A stretch of 64,000 nucleotides of DNA from JBJHDF01 sp050486405 (GTDB lineage: Bacteria > Pseudomonadota > Gammaproteobacteria > Pseudomonadales > Cellvibrionaceae). Where the stretch lies: the NCBI GenBank assembly GCA_050486405.1, contig JBJHDF010000004.1, positions 62,001 to 126,000 of the forward strand, written 5' to 3'. The notes under the pieces are model-generated. The model worked only from the letters and a program-made list of their open reading frames with translations. It had not been told where the DNA came from and ran no database searches. The translations under genes and the position numbers were made by a program. Below are positions 1 through 8,254 of the stretch, in pieces. Position 1 is the stretch's first letter; each line of letters begins with the position of its first letter.

Positions 1-2046
1 GCGATAGTAGTTGGGGATGTACACCGGCAACTGACCGCGCTGCAGATAGTCCTCCCGGGCCGGGCCGGGAATCATCTGGCGCAGCAGGCGCCAGGCGCGT
101 TCGGTTTCGTTCTGTGTGTACAGGCTGTAGATGTAAAACACCGCCGCGTGGTTGTACACCGAGCCGTTTTCCGCCGAGCCGGGGTGTTTTTGCGTAACCC
201 GGCCCACGTCGTCGCGCATGGCGGTAAAGGCCGGCGCCAGCATGGCGGGACCGTAGGGCGTTTCCAGTTGTTCCTCTACCGCCTTGAGCATGGCGGCCTT
301 CTGTTCGTCGCTGGCGGCACCGGCCAGCAGGGCCCAACTCTGGGGGTTGAGAAAAATGCGGCCTTCCTTGTCCTTGCTGATACCAAAGACCACATTGTCG
401 TCGGTGATGCCGCGACCGAACCACTGGCCATCCCAGAGATACTTATTGACCGCCGCATTGATTTCCCGCGCGCCGGCGCGAAAGTGTTCGGCGCGGCCAG
501 CGTCGCCGCGCCTTTCACACACCGCCGCCCACAGGTTGAGTGCGTAGGCGGTGGCCAGGGACAGCCAGCCGGAGACGCCCTTGCCCTTGTAGCCCACCAT
601 GTTCATGGGGTCGCACCAGTCGCCCTGGGCGATATAGTTCAGGCCGCGCTCGTCGCGATCCCTGAGCAGCCAGTCCATGGCGCGACCGATGCGCTCATAA
701 ACCGTCAGGTTGCTGCCATCGCTGTCGCCGGCCACCGTCTCATCCAGCAGGGCGTCATCGCCGGTTTCGTCCAGGTAGGCCTGCAGGCACACCGGCAACC
801 AGACGCAGTGATCCGTGTGCGGCACCTGATTGATGTACTTCAGCTCCGCGTCGGGTGTCAGCAATATACCGTCGGGCATGGCGCCGCTGGCTTCCTGCTG
901 GCTCAGGGCGTGCAGAAACGCACGGCGCGCCACGGCGGGGCGAATGTAGCTCATGCCCATATTGTCCTGGATATAGTTGCGCGTCTGGGGGTCGGTGGTC
1001 AGGCGATTGACGTCGCCGTGATAGAACATCTGACGCGGCAGCCAGTGATTGACGAAATTGTTCAGGCCCTCGTCCGGCGTCTCGATGGTGAGACAGCCCC
1101 GGCCCTGGGCCACATAGTCGGCGGCCGCCTGCCGGGTGCTGACGAAGCTGTCCGCCGACAGGTAGCGATCGCGCAGATCGGCAACTTCCGCATCGTCATA
1201 GGCCGGCCCGAACAGAAAGCGATAATCGCGGCTTTCGCCAGGGGCCAGTTCGATCCGGTACTGCAGAATGGCCGCCGGCACCTCATAGCGGGCGTCGCTG
1301 CCGGTCAGGGTGTCGCGATTGACGCCGTCGGGGTTGTGCAGACCGCCTTCACCCTCGAACAATGACTGGCGCACGTCCCAGGCATCGGGTGTGGTGTCGT
1401 GCAGAAAAAACGTCTTGTCCTTGAAGTAGCGATTTTTGAAGTAATCTTCCACCTTCTGGTAGGGCGTGACACAGGAGCAGACCACACCGCCCAGATCCGG
1501 GCGGTATTCGCCGGACTGGTTCATCCAGCTCATAAAACCCACAGGAAAGTAGGGGTAAACGGACAGCTTGCGCGGCCGGTCACTGTTGTTGGTCACGGTA
1601 AACTGCCACAGCTCGACCACATCATCCACCGGCAGCGTCAGCGACATCTGCGCCTCTATGCCTGCCTTGCTGACCCGCCAGCGCACATCGCTCTTGCCGG
1701 CGGAAAAACAGAAGCTGTCCGGCTTTGCCCGCACCGGCTCGTAGGGTGCGGAAAACAGTGAGCCATCGGCTTCGTCCTTGATGTAAAAAAACCGGCCGGG
1801 ATGGTGTGCGTAGTAGGGCTGCTCCGGCTGCATGAAAGTTTTGGCTTCCAGGTTCGGCGCATAGGCGTATTTCGCCGGCTCCGGCTGCATGAACTGAGCC
1901 ACAGCATAGCCGCGACAGTTCAACTGGACCATCATTTTGCGGTTCCAGAGAAAAGCGCTGGCCGCCGGCATGGCGATGGGACTGTAGAGCTCGTAGCGCT
2001 GGCCTTCTTCTGCAGGAGACAGCAGTGGCGTATTCGAATTGGACAT
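1..2046 (-). CDS. GH94 phosphorylase, probably cellobionic acid phosphorylase (3' end outside window)
   Basis: The 682 codons seen begin MSNSNTPLLSPAEEG and run off the window edge in frame, so the C-terminal part is missing. The residues match the glycoside hydrolase 94 fold: an N-terminal beta-sandwich (ALWQFT-type VVELWQFTVTNNS), then an (alpha/alpha)6 barrel with the GDWCDPMNMVG segment that replaces the GDWND acid motif of cellobiose phosphorylase. That variant is typical of the NdvB-like enzymes shown to be cellobionic acid phosphorylases, which split cellobionate with phosphate into glucose 1-phosphate and gluconate in the cytoplasm. There is no signal peptide. The neighbouring LacI-type regulator and gluconokinase support gluconate as a product. 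A cyclic-glucan or other GH94 specificity cannot be excluded without the C-terminus. Confidence 0.85.
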   Translation of the reverse strand, partial: MSNSNTPLLSPAEEGQRYELYSPIAMPAASAFLWNRKMMVQLNCRGYAVAQFMQPEPAKYAYAPNLEAKTFMQPEQPYYAHHPGRFFYIKDEADGSLFSAPYEPVRAKPDSFCFSAGKSDVRWRVSKAGIEAQMSLTLPVDDVVELWQFTVTNNSDRPRKLSVYPYFPVGFMSWMNQSGEYRPDLGGVVCSCVTPYQKVEDYFKNRYFKDKTFFLHDTTPDAWDVRQSLFEGEGGLHNPDGVNRDTLTGSDARYEVPAAILQYRIELAPGESRDYRFLFGPAYDDAEVADLRDRYLSADSFVSTRQAAADYVAQGRGCLTIETPDEGLNNFVNHWLPRQMFYHGDVNRLTTDPQTRNYIQDNMGMSYIRPAVARRAFLHALSQQEASGAMPDGILLTPDAELKYINQVPHTDHCVWLPVCLQAYLDETGDDALLDETVAGDSDGSNLTVYERIGRAMDWLLRDRDERGLNYIAQGDWCDPMNMVGYKGKGVSGWLSLATAYALNLWAAVCERRGDAGRAEHFRAGAREINAAVNKYLWDGQWFGRGITDDNVVFGISKDKEGRIFLNPQSWALLAGAASDEQKAAMLKAVEEQLETPYGPAMLAPAFTAMRDDVGRVTQKHPGSAENGSVYNHAAVFYIYSLYTQNETERAWRLLRQMIPGPAREDYLQRGQLPVYIPNYYR

Positions 2047-2117
2047 GGTGGTCTCGTCAATGGCTTCAACAGCAGAATTCGGTGCACAGGGGCACCGGAC
2101 TCGTACAAACGAAGGGT

Positions 2118-3155
2118 TTAAACAGTACGAATAGAGTCGCGAACCTTGATTTCGTAACCGGTATTGATTTTCTTCTCTTCCAGTGCAACGCCGCCTTCGC
2201 TCAAAGCCCGCAGCACCATCTCGGCGGCAGTTGCTCCCATGCGATAACGGGATACATGGACGCTGGACAGTGAGGGGTTGATAAACGCCGCCGCTTCGAT
2301 ATCGTTGAAACCGCACAGCGACAGTTCGCCGGGCACCTTGATATTCATGCGCTGGCTTTCAAACAGGGCGCCCATGGCCAGGTCATCGTTACAGCAGAAC
2401 ACCGCATCCACCTCGCCCTCACCGGCGGCCATCAGTTCCCGGAACAGCTCACCGCCCATGGCAATGGACGAGGGTTTGGGTGTGGTAATCACCAGCGAGG
2501 GGCGGTATTCGCCGGCCTCGTCCAGCGCCCTCCGGTAACCCTGCAGACGCTGCTGCACCCGGGTATCCATACGCGCCCCGAGAAAACCGATACGGTGACA
2601 ACCGGTGGCCAGCAGCTTCGCGGCCACATCGTAACCGGCCTGCAGGTGGGAGAAGCCCACATTCATGTCCACGGGATCTTCCAGCAGTTCCATCATCTGC
2701 ACCACCGGCACCGCCGCCCGCTCCAGCATGCGCCGGCATGCCTCGGTCTGATCGCCACCGGTGATGATCATCGCCTCCGGCGATTGGCTGAGCAGGGTGC
2801 GCACCAGCTTCTCTTCCTCCAGCGCCGAATAGTGAGTGTCCACCATCAACACCTTGTAGCCAGACTTGCCGGCCACGTCGTAAATACCGCGCAACACGTC
2901 GTTGAACACGATGTTCGACAGCGAGGGAATGGATACACCGATAACACCGGACCTGGCCGTGGCCAGGGAACTGGCAAACTGGTTGGGGATATAGCCCAGG
3001 CGGTCAATGGCCTCCTGCACCTTCTCCCGCACCCGGGGCGACACCTTGTGGGGATGATTGATAACCCGGGAAACGGTGATGGGACTGACCGCCGCAACCT
3101 TTGCCACCTCCGCCAGGGTGATGCGTTTTCTCGGCAATGAACCGCTGGAGCTCAT
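2118..3155 (-). CDS. LacI-family transcriptional regulator, GntR-like
   Basis: A 345-residue protein with an N-terminal LacI helix-turn-helix (about residues 12-60: TLAEVAKVAAVSPITVSRVI, then the hinge helix around NQFASSLATARS) followed by a periplasmic-binding-protein-like effector domain. The effector domain resembles the gluconate-responsive GntR regulators of enterics and pseudomonads, which repress gluconate kinase and uptake genes until gluconate or a derivative binds. It lies 71 bp upstream of the GH94 gene on the same strand and diverges from the gluconokinase gene, so it very likely controls both. A palindrome in the divergent intergenic region is a candidate operator. The ligand is inferred; cellobionate is an alternative. 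Confidence 0.88.
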   Translation of the reverse strand: MSSSGSLPRKRITLAEVAKVAAVSPITVSRVINHPHKVSPRVREKVQEAIDRLGYIPNQFASSLATARSGVIGVSIPSLSNIVFNDVLRGIYDVAGKSGYKVLMVDTHYSALEEEKLVRTLLSQSPEAMIITGGDQTEACRRMLERAAVPVVQMMELLEDPVDMNVGFSHLQAGYDVAAKLLATGCHRIGFLGARMDTRVQQRLQGYRRALDEAGEYRPSLVITTPKPSSIAMGGELFRELMAAGEGEVDAVFCCNDDLAMGALFESQRMNIKVPGELSLCGFNDIEAAAFINPSLSSVHVSRYRMGATAAEMVLRALSEGGVALEEKKINTGYEIKVRDSIRTV

Positions 3156-3226
3156 GGGGGCTACCCGCTGATGGTTAACTGGTGACCAGCTGATGATCGA
3201 TTATTACATTAATTGCCTGCAACCCT

Positions 3227-3243
3227 ATCATAACGCGTATGAT
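3227..3243. promoter_or_regulatory. candidate LacI-family operator between regulator and gluconokinase
   Basis: The sequence ATCATAACGCGTATGAT is a near-perfect dyad with a central CG-containing ACGCGT core, the usual form of LacI-family operators. Its right arm is part of a TATGAT hexamer that could be a -10 element for the rightward gene, and its left arm reads TATGAT on the other strand. Binding here would block both promoters. The assignment rests on symmetry and position only. Confidence 0.4.
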
Positions 3244-3312
3244 TGCGCTACCATTGATGGGCTTGGCCGCTCCAAACCGTTACTCACTACAACCGGAACC
3301 GCTATTTCAGTC

Positions 3313-3834
3313 ATGGCCCCAAGTGATCAAACCGCTCCCGTACTGGCCGTCGTCATGGGCGTATCCGGTTCAGGCAAATCCTCCCTGGCCGGTGCTCTGG
3401 CAGAACAGCTGGGGTTTACCTATCTGGACGGCGACGACTACCACAGCGAAGAGGCCCGCCAGCGCATGGCCAATGGCCAACCGCTGACCGATGACATGCG
3501 CGAACCCTGGATGGCCTCCATTCTCCAGCACCTGGAGCAACTGCATGCCCAGGGCACCAGTTGCACGCTGGCAATCTCCGGCTTGCGCCGCGCCCATCGG
3601 GAACAACTACGCCGCTCCCCCTATCAGGTGGTATTTCTGTTTCTGGACGGCGACCGGGAGCTGATTCTGCAGCGCATGCGCCAGCGCCGCGACCACTTTA
3701 TGCCCCCGGATCTGCTGGACAGCCAGTTTGCCAGCCTGGAACGACCGGTGGACGAAGCGGACATCATAACCCTGGACCCAACCCTGCCGCTGGCCGAGCT
3801 CACCCGTATCGCCGCACGCAAGCTACGCCTCTGA
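3313..3834 (+). CDS. gntK: Gluconokinase
   Basis: A 173-residue cytosolic kinase that phosphorylates D-gluconate to 6-phosphogluconate for the Entner-Doudoroff or pentose phosphate route. The P-loop GVSGSGKSS lies near residue 16, followed by FTYLDGDDYHSEEARQRM, the conserved substrate region, and a lid with RMRQRRDHFM. The frame is open from 3193, but the ATG at 3313 gives the standard family length and puts the P-loop at its usual distance from the start. No strong Shine-Dalgarno sequence is visible (GGAA 14 nt upstream). With the GH94 enzyme it completes a cellobionate to glucose 1-phosphate plus 6-phosphogluconate pathway. Confidence 0.93.
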   Translation: MAPSDQTAPVLAVVMGVSGSGKSSLAGALAEQLGFTYLDGDDYHSEEARQRMANGQPLTDDMREPWMASILQHLEQLHAQGTSCTLAISGLRRAHREQLRRSPYQVVFLFLDGDRELILQRMRQRRDHFMPPDLLDSQFASLERPVDEADIITLDPTLPLAELTRIAARKLRL

Positions 3835-3860
3835 TTCACTTCCCTCCCTGGAAACAGGCC

Positions 3861-3899
3861 AGGGGAAAAGACTTGTATTCCCCTGCATGGTGATATAGT
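3861..3899 (+). promoter_or_regulatory. inverted repeat and weak promoter upstream of the CPBP gene
   Basis: AGGGGAA (3861-3867) and TTCCCCT (3878-3884) form a 7-bp inverted repeat with a 10-nt loop. A weak -35 TTGTAT (3873-3878) lies 15 bp before TATAGT (3894-3899). The repeat may be an operator overlapping the promoter or the end of the gluconokinase transcript; it has no T-run directly after it, so it is not a standard terminator. Confidence 0.3.
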
Positions 3900-3990
3900 G
3901 TTATATAGCACCATGAAAAACCAGGTGCTCCAAGCAGGCTGGTGTTTGCGATGTACGTTGGGAGCCCATAACAACTGAACGGAGGCTATT

Positions 3991-6900
3991 GTGTCCAGAA
4001 CCCTGAAAACCCCACTGCTGTGGCTGACCCTGCTGGTCTTTTCCCTGGCCTGCGCCCTGGGTGCCGCCCGCTTTTTCCCCCTCAGCTTTCCGCTGGTGTC
4101 CGTGGATATCACCATGGACCGACAGATGGCCCTGCAGCAGGCCGACAACCTGGCCGGGCGCTTCGATTGGGGGCCTGAGGCCTACCGCAGCGCCGCCAGC
4201 TACAACCACGACGCCAACGTCCAGCACTTTGTCGAACTGACCGCCGGAGGCGTGGACGCCTACCGCGAGCTGCTGGCCGGCGACCTTTACTCCCCCTACA
4301 CCTGGGTGGTACGCCTGTTTCGCGAAGGTGAAATCGAGCAGACCTGGGTGCGCTTTACCCCGGACGGCGTACCCTACGGCTTCAGTGTTGGCCTGCCGGA
4401 AGACGCACCTGGCGAAGTACTGACAGCCCTGGAAGCCCGGGATCTGGCCGAAGCCGCAGCCAGCGAGCACTGGCATATCGACTGGCAGTCGTTTGAACCC
4501 CTGGAGTCCAGCGAAGACCTCAAACCCGGCGGCCGGCTGGATCACACCTTCACCTACCGACGCCAAGACGCCCGGTTGGGAGAGGGCGAGGGCGAGTACC
4601 GGGTACGTCTGCAGGTGTCCGGCGACCGCTTTACGGAACTGACGCACTTCGTCCACATTCCCCAGTCCTTCCACCGCGAGTACGCGGAAATGCGCTCGCG
4701 CAACCAAACCCTGGCCACGGTGGCGTTGATTGCCATGGGCACGCTGCTTTTCTTCGGCGGCTGCGTGGTGGGTCTGTTTTTCATGATCCGCCAGGGCTAT
4801 CTGGTGTGGCGTACGCCGGTGCTCTGGGGAGTGGGTATAGGCCTACTGGTGGCCCTGACCCAACTCAACACCCTGCCCCTGCAGTGGATGGGTTACGACA
4901 CGGCCACCTCGGCACAGAGCCATCTGCTGCAACAGATTGTGGCCGCCCTGGGGGTCTTCGTTGTGGCTTCCGGGCTTTTCAGCCTTATCTTTATGGCTGG
5001 CGAATCCCTGTCCCGGCGCGCCTTTCCGCACCACATTCAGTTGTGGCAAACCTGGCACCGGGACGTGGCCCCCAGTTATCAGGTGCTGGGCATGACCTGT
5101 CTGGGCCTGTTGCTGGTGGCGCCCTTCGCGCTGTACACCACCACCGGCTACTGGTTCACCACGCGAACCCTGGGCTGGTGGACGCCGTCGTCGCAATTGT
5201 TTCATCCGGATACCCTGGCCCAGTTCCAGCCCTGGTTGCCGGCGGTGACCATGCCGCTGATGGCCGCCTTCTGGGAAGAGGCCCTGTTCCGGGCCGTGCC
5301 CATAGCCAGCGCCGTGCTGCTGGGCCGGCGCTTTGGCGGCACCCGCTACTGGTTGGTGGCGGCGGTGGTATTGCAGGCGGTGATCTTCGCCGCAGGTCAC
5401 GCCGACTACCCGCAACAGCCTTACTACGCCCGGGCCCTGGAACTGATACTGCCGGCGCTGCTGTTTGCCGCGCTCTATATCCGCTTTGGCCTCTACCCGG
5501 CCATATTGCTGCACTTCTGGTACAACGTGGTCTGGTTCTCCATGCCAATATTCGCCGCTTCCTCACCAGGCATATGGGTGGATCAGACCATGATTGTGCT
5601 ACTGGCGCTTACGCCCTTCTGGGTGCTGCTGATCCAGTGGCTGCGCCAGGGACGACGCCTGGGAGAGGCTCCGGCACAGGCGCGCAACGAGCACTGGCAA
5701 CCGACGACCCGACCCCTGCCGGCAGTGGACCACGCCGGAACCGCCAAGACCGACACCCCGGAGCCGGCAGCATCCGCAAGCACCGGCATCTCGCCCTGGA
5801 CTTTCCGCGCCCTGCTGGTTGCGGGACTGGCGGGGCTGCTGCTCTGGAGCAGCCTGGGCCGCTTTGACACCCAGGCTCCGGCGATGGAGATCGATCGAGC
5901 CCAGGCCGAGCAAATCGGTAGCGAGGTACTGGAGGCCTTTGGCAAGCAGGTGCCGGACAACTGGCGCCTGGCCAGCCGGGTCTGGGGCGGGCCCACGGAT
6001 CAACACCACTTCATTCTGCAGGAGGCCGGAGAAGAGAATTACCGGCAACTGCTGGGCGAATATCTGACCACGCCCTTGTGGTACCTGCGCTGGGCCGGTT
6101 TCGAGGGCGACCAGGACGCCCGCGCCGAGGAGTTTCACGTGTACCTGTTGCACGATGGCAGCCTGCACAACATGACCCACCAGTTGCCGGAATCACAACC
6201 GGGGGCCCAATTGACGGAAGACGACGCCCGCGCCCTGGCCGAACAGGTCATCGCCGCCAGCTTCCAGCGCGATCCCATGGAACTGGAACGCATACACACC
6301 CAGTCCACCCAACGCCCGGAGCGGCTGGACTGGGAGTTCGTCTACTCCGACGCCAGGCGCTTTGATCTGCAGCAGGGTGATACCCGGGTACAGGTGCGCA
6401 TTGGCGGTGACCAGATCACCATGGTCAACCGCTTTGTGCATGTGCCGGAGGAATGGTCCCGGGCCCAGCGCGATGCCCGCAGCATTCCCAATATCATCCA
6501 GGGCGTCTCCGGACTGCTGTTGCTGTTGATCGTGCTGAGCGCCGCTGTAGTCGCGATCTTCCGCTGGTCTTCACGCCAGTTCCACCTGAGGGCCTTTTTC
6601 GCCATGGGTGCGGTGGTGCTGGTTGTCGCAGGGATCAATGCCGGCCTCTCCTGGCCCGAGACCGCCATCCAGCTGAATACGGCGCAACCCTACGGCACCC
6701 AGGTCTGGATCATCATCGGCGCCAGCGCCTTTGGCCTGGGTCTGCTGGCCGGCACCCTGGCGCTCATCGCCGGTTTGCTGCACAGCATCAGGCTACCTTT
6801 GGGCGATCGTCCTGTGGGGAATCGTCCCCTGAACCCTGCCGCCGTGCTGGCCTACGGCCTGACCCTGGCACTGGTGGTGCTCGGTTTGAGAAGTGTTTCC

Positions 6901-7389
6901 CAACTGCTGCAGCCGTCGCAAATACCCCACTGGGGATCACTGGGACCGGTCAGCTCACACCTGCCCTGGCTACAGACCGCCATCACCCTGGTGCAGCCGG
7001 TGATTATCCAGAGTCTGTTCCTGCTGGTGGTCTTTGCCGCCGCCCACCAGCTGTCCGGTGGCTGGCAGCGGCGACGCCCCCTGGTGCTGGCGCTGCTGAT
7101 GCTGGTCGGTTTCTTGATCGCCGGCCGCAATATCCCCAGCGTAACCGGCTGGCTGATCATGGGCACGGTGTTCGGCGCACTGCTGTGCGCGGTCTGGGTA
7201 TGGGTATTGCGGCACCGGCTGGCGCTGGTGATTCCCGTGGTGGCGGCCACCGTGATCCTGGATAACATCGGCTACTTGACGTCACCCATGTTTAGCGGCG
7301 CCACGGCAGGCTACCTGCTGGGTAGCCTGCTGCTAGTGGCGCTCACTGCATTCTGGTACCAGGCGTTAAGCCGACGGGCGCCGGCCTGA
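3991..7389 (+). CDS. Large CPBP-family intramembrane protease with internal duplication
   Basis: A 1132-residue multi-spanning membrane protein. The GTG start is fixed by GGAGG five bases upstream. A membrane segment at about 8-28 is followed by a soluble domain (to about 245), several membrane helices and the CPBP/Abi signature: FWEEALFR (Glu429-Glu430), AGHADY (His470) and LLHFWYNVVW (His508, Asn512), the metal ligands of CAAX-protease-like enzymes. A second soluble domain (about 630-825) repeats the first, both ending in a GDxxTxxxxFVHVP-like strand before a new transmembrane block, but the second half shows no CPBP motif. Substrate unknown. It stands alone between gluconokinase and a convergent cyclophilin gene whose end it overlaps by 24 bp. 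Confidence 0.82.
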   Translation: MSRTLKTPLLWLTLLVFSLACALGAARFFPLSFPLVSVDITMDRQMALQQADNLAGRFDWGPEAYRSAASYNHDANVQHFVELTAGGVDAYRELLAGDLYSPYTWVVRLFREGEIEQTWVRFTPDGVPYGFSVGLPEDAPGEVLTALEARDLAEAAASEHWHIDWQSFEPLESSEDLKPGGRLDHTFTYRRQDARLGEGEGEYRVRLQVSGDRFTELTHFVHIPQSFHREYAEMRSRNQTLATVALIAMGTLLFFGGCVVGLFFMIRQGYLVWRTPVLWGVGIGLLVALTQLNTLPLQWMGYDTATSAQSHLLQQIVAALGVFVVASGLFSLIFMAGESLSRRAFPHHIQLWQTWHRDVAPSYQVLGMTCLGLLLVAPFALYTTTGYWFTTRTLGWWTPSSQLFHPDTLAQFQPWLPAVTMPLMAAFWEEALFRAVPIASAVLLGRRFGGTRYWLVAAVVLQAVIFAAGHADYPQQPYYARALELILPALLFAALYIRFGLYPAILLHFWYNVVWFSMPIFAASSPGIWVDQTMIVLLALTPFWVLLIQWLRQGRRLGEAPAQARNEHWQPTTRPLPAVDHAGTAKTDTPEPAASASTGISPWTFRALLVAGLAGLLLWSSLGRFDTQAPAMEIDRAQAEQIGSEVLEAFGKQVPDNWRLASRVWGGPTDQHHFILQEAGEENYRQLLGEYLTTPLWYLRWAGFEGDQDARAEEFHVYLLHDGSLHNMTHQLPESQPGAQLTEDDARALAEQVIAASFQRDPMELERIHTQSTQRPERLDWEFVYSDARRFDLQQGDTRVQVRIGGDQITMVNRFVHVPEEWSRAQRDARSIPNIIQGVSGLLLLLIVLSAAVVAIFRWSSRQFHLRAFFAMGAVVLVVAGINAGLSWPETAIQLNTAQPYGTQVWIIIGASAFGLGLLAGTLALIAGLLHSIRLPLGDRPVGNRPLNPAAVLAYGLTLALVVLGLRSVSQLLQPSQIPHWGSLGPVSSHLPWLQTAITLVQPVIIQSLFLLVVFAAAHQLSGGWQRRRPLVLALLMLVGFLIAGRNIPSVTGWLIMGTVFGALLCAVWVWVLRHRLALVIPVVAATVILDNIGYLTSPMFSGATAGYLLGSLLLVALTAFWYQALSRRAPA

Positions 7390-8184
7390 TTGAGGATGAC
7401 GCCGGCCGATTGCGGCCCCCAACAGCAACAGCAGCAGCCACCCGGCGCCCATGGCACCGCCACCAGAGCTGCTGCCCCCACCACTACTGGATGAGGGCGG
7501 CGACGTGTCCCGAACACTGGGGGCGGGATTGAGCCCATCGGCCGTGTTCGGGCTGGCATCCAGCACCACCACCGCATGCACCAGAATGAGGTTTTCGTGG
7601 GTCAACTCGACTTCGTTCTCCACATCCTCAAGGGTGAAATCACGCAGCGGCAGGGTATCAAAGGGGCCACCAAGATTGAAACGCGGCAGCGCCGCCAGAG
7701 CATCGAGCACCGCCATGCCATCACCCATTACCTGCCCAAACACGGTAAAACCACCGTTCTGGCGATCCAGGTTGTCGCTGTTGTTGGCCAGATTGAAGTA
7801 CCACTGGCTGGTGGCGCTGTTGGGGTCGTTGCCCAGTTTGGCCATGGCGATGGTGCCACGCCGGTTGGAAAGCAGCGGTTCGTTGACCACGGGATCCACA
7901 GAGGGGATGGTCTCCACGCTGTCGCTTTCATAGTCGAAATAAAAACCGCCACCCTGCACGACAAACCCGGCAGCGGAGCGGTGAAAAAAGCTGTCTGTAT
8001 AAGCGCCCGACTCCACGTAGTGGAGGAAATTGGCGACCGTTTCAGGTGTGATTTCATCGAAAAGATTGACTTCGAAGTCACCCAGAACCGTCTGGAACTG
8101 CACGATGGTGGCGTTCGCCGGCGCGGTCCACACCGCCAGCAATAACAGGCACGACAATAGCCTGGTGGCAAAAAAAGGTTTCAT
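7366..8184 (-). CDS. Secreted cyclophilin-type peptidyl-prolyl isomerase with GlyGly-CTERM-like tail
   Basis: A 272-residue protein beginning MKPFFATRLLSCLLLLAVW, a Sec signal peptide ending in ANA. The cyclophilin domain (about 25-195) has the family landmarks FFHRSAAGFVVQGGG, GTIAMAKLGNDPNSATSQWYFNL and GGFTVFGQVM. After a Pro/Ser linker comes SSSGGGSSSGGG, a hydrophobic stretch GWLLLLLLGAAIG and basic residues: the layout of GlyGly-CTERM sorting signals, which are cut by rhombosortase-type rhomboids in type II secreting bacteria. The frame is open further upstream, but the signal peptide fixes the start at 8184. It folds proteins or acts at the cell surface by cis-trans isomerisation of X-Pro bonds. 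Confidence 0.88.
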   Translation of the reverse strand: MKPFFATRLLSCLLLLAVWTAPANATIVQFQTVLGDFEVNLFDEITPETVANFLHYVESGAYTDSFFHRSAAGFVVQGGGFYFDYESDSVETIPSVDPVVNEPLLSNRRGTIAMAKLGNDPNSATSQWYFNLANNSDNLDRQNGGFTVFGQVMGDGMAVLDALAALPRFNLGGPFDTLPLRDFTLEDVENEVELTHENLILVHAVVVLDASPNTADGLNPAPSVRDTSPPSSSSGGGSSSGGGAMGAGWLLLLLLGAAIGRRHPQSGRRPSA

Positions 8185-8254
8185 AAGACTCCCCCGGATA
8201 TTTCCTCTGCCGGGCATGCTACCAGAAGACGGGGGCCCTATGTGTAAAAGTGTG

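Noticed and set aside
148..1365. Open frame of 405 codons on the plus strand near the window start
   Set aside because: It is antisense to the GH94 gene, which has clear family motifs throughout; the plus-strand frame has none.
3193..3312. Extended N-terminus for gluconokinase from ATG 3193
   Set aside because: It would add 40 residues not found in the family and cover the candidate operator and promoter.
7311..7577. Short minus-strand frame in the tail of the cyclophilin gene
   Set aside because: Out-of-frame shadow; the cyclophilin frame with its hydrophobic tail explains the region.
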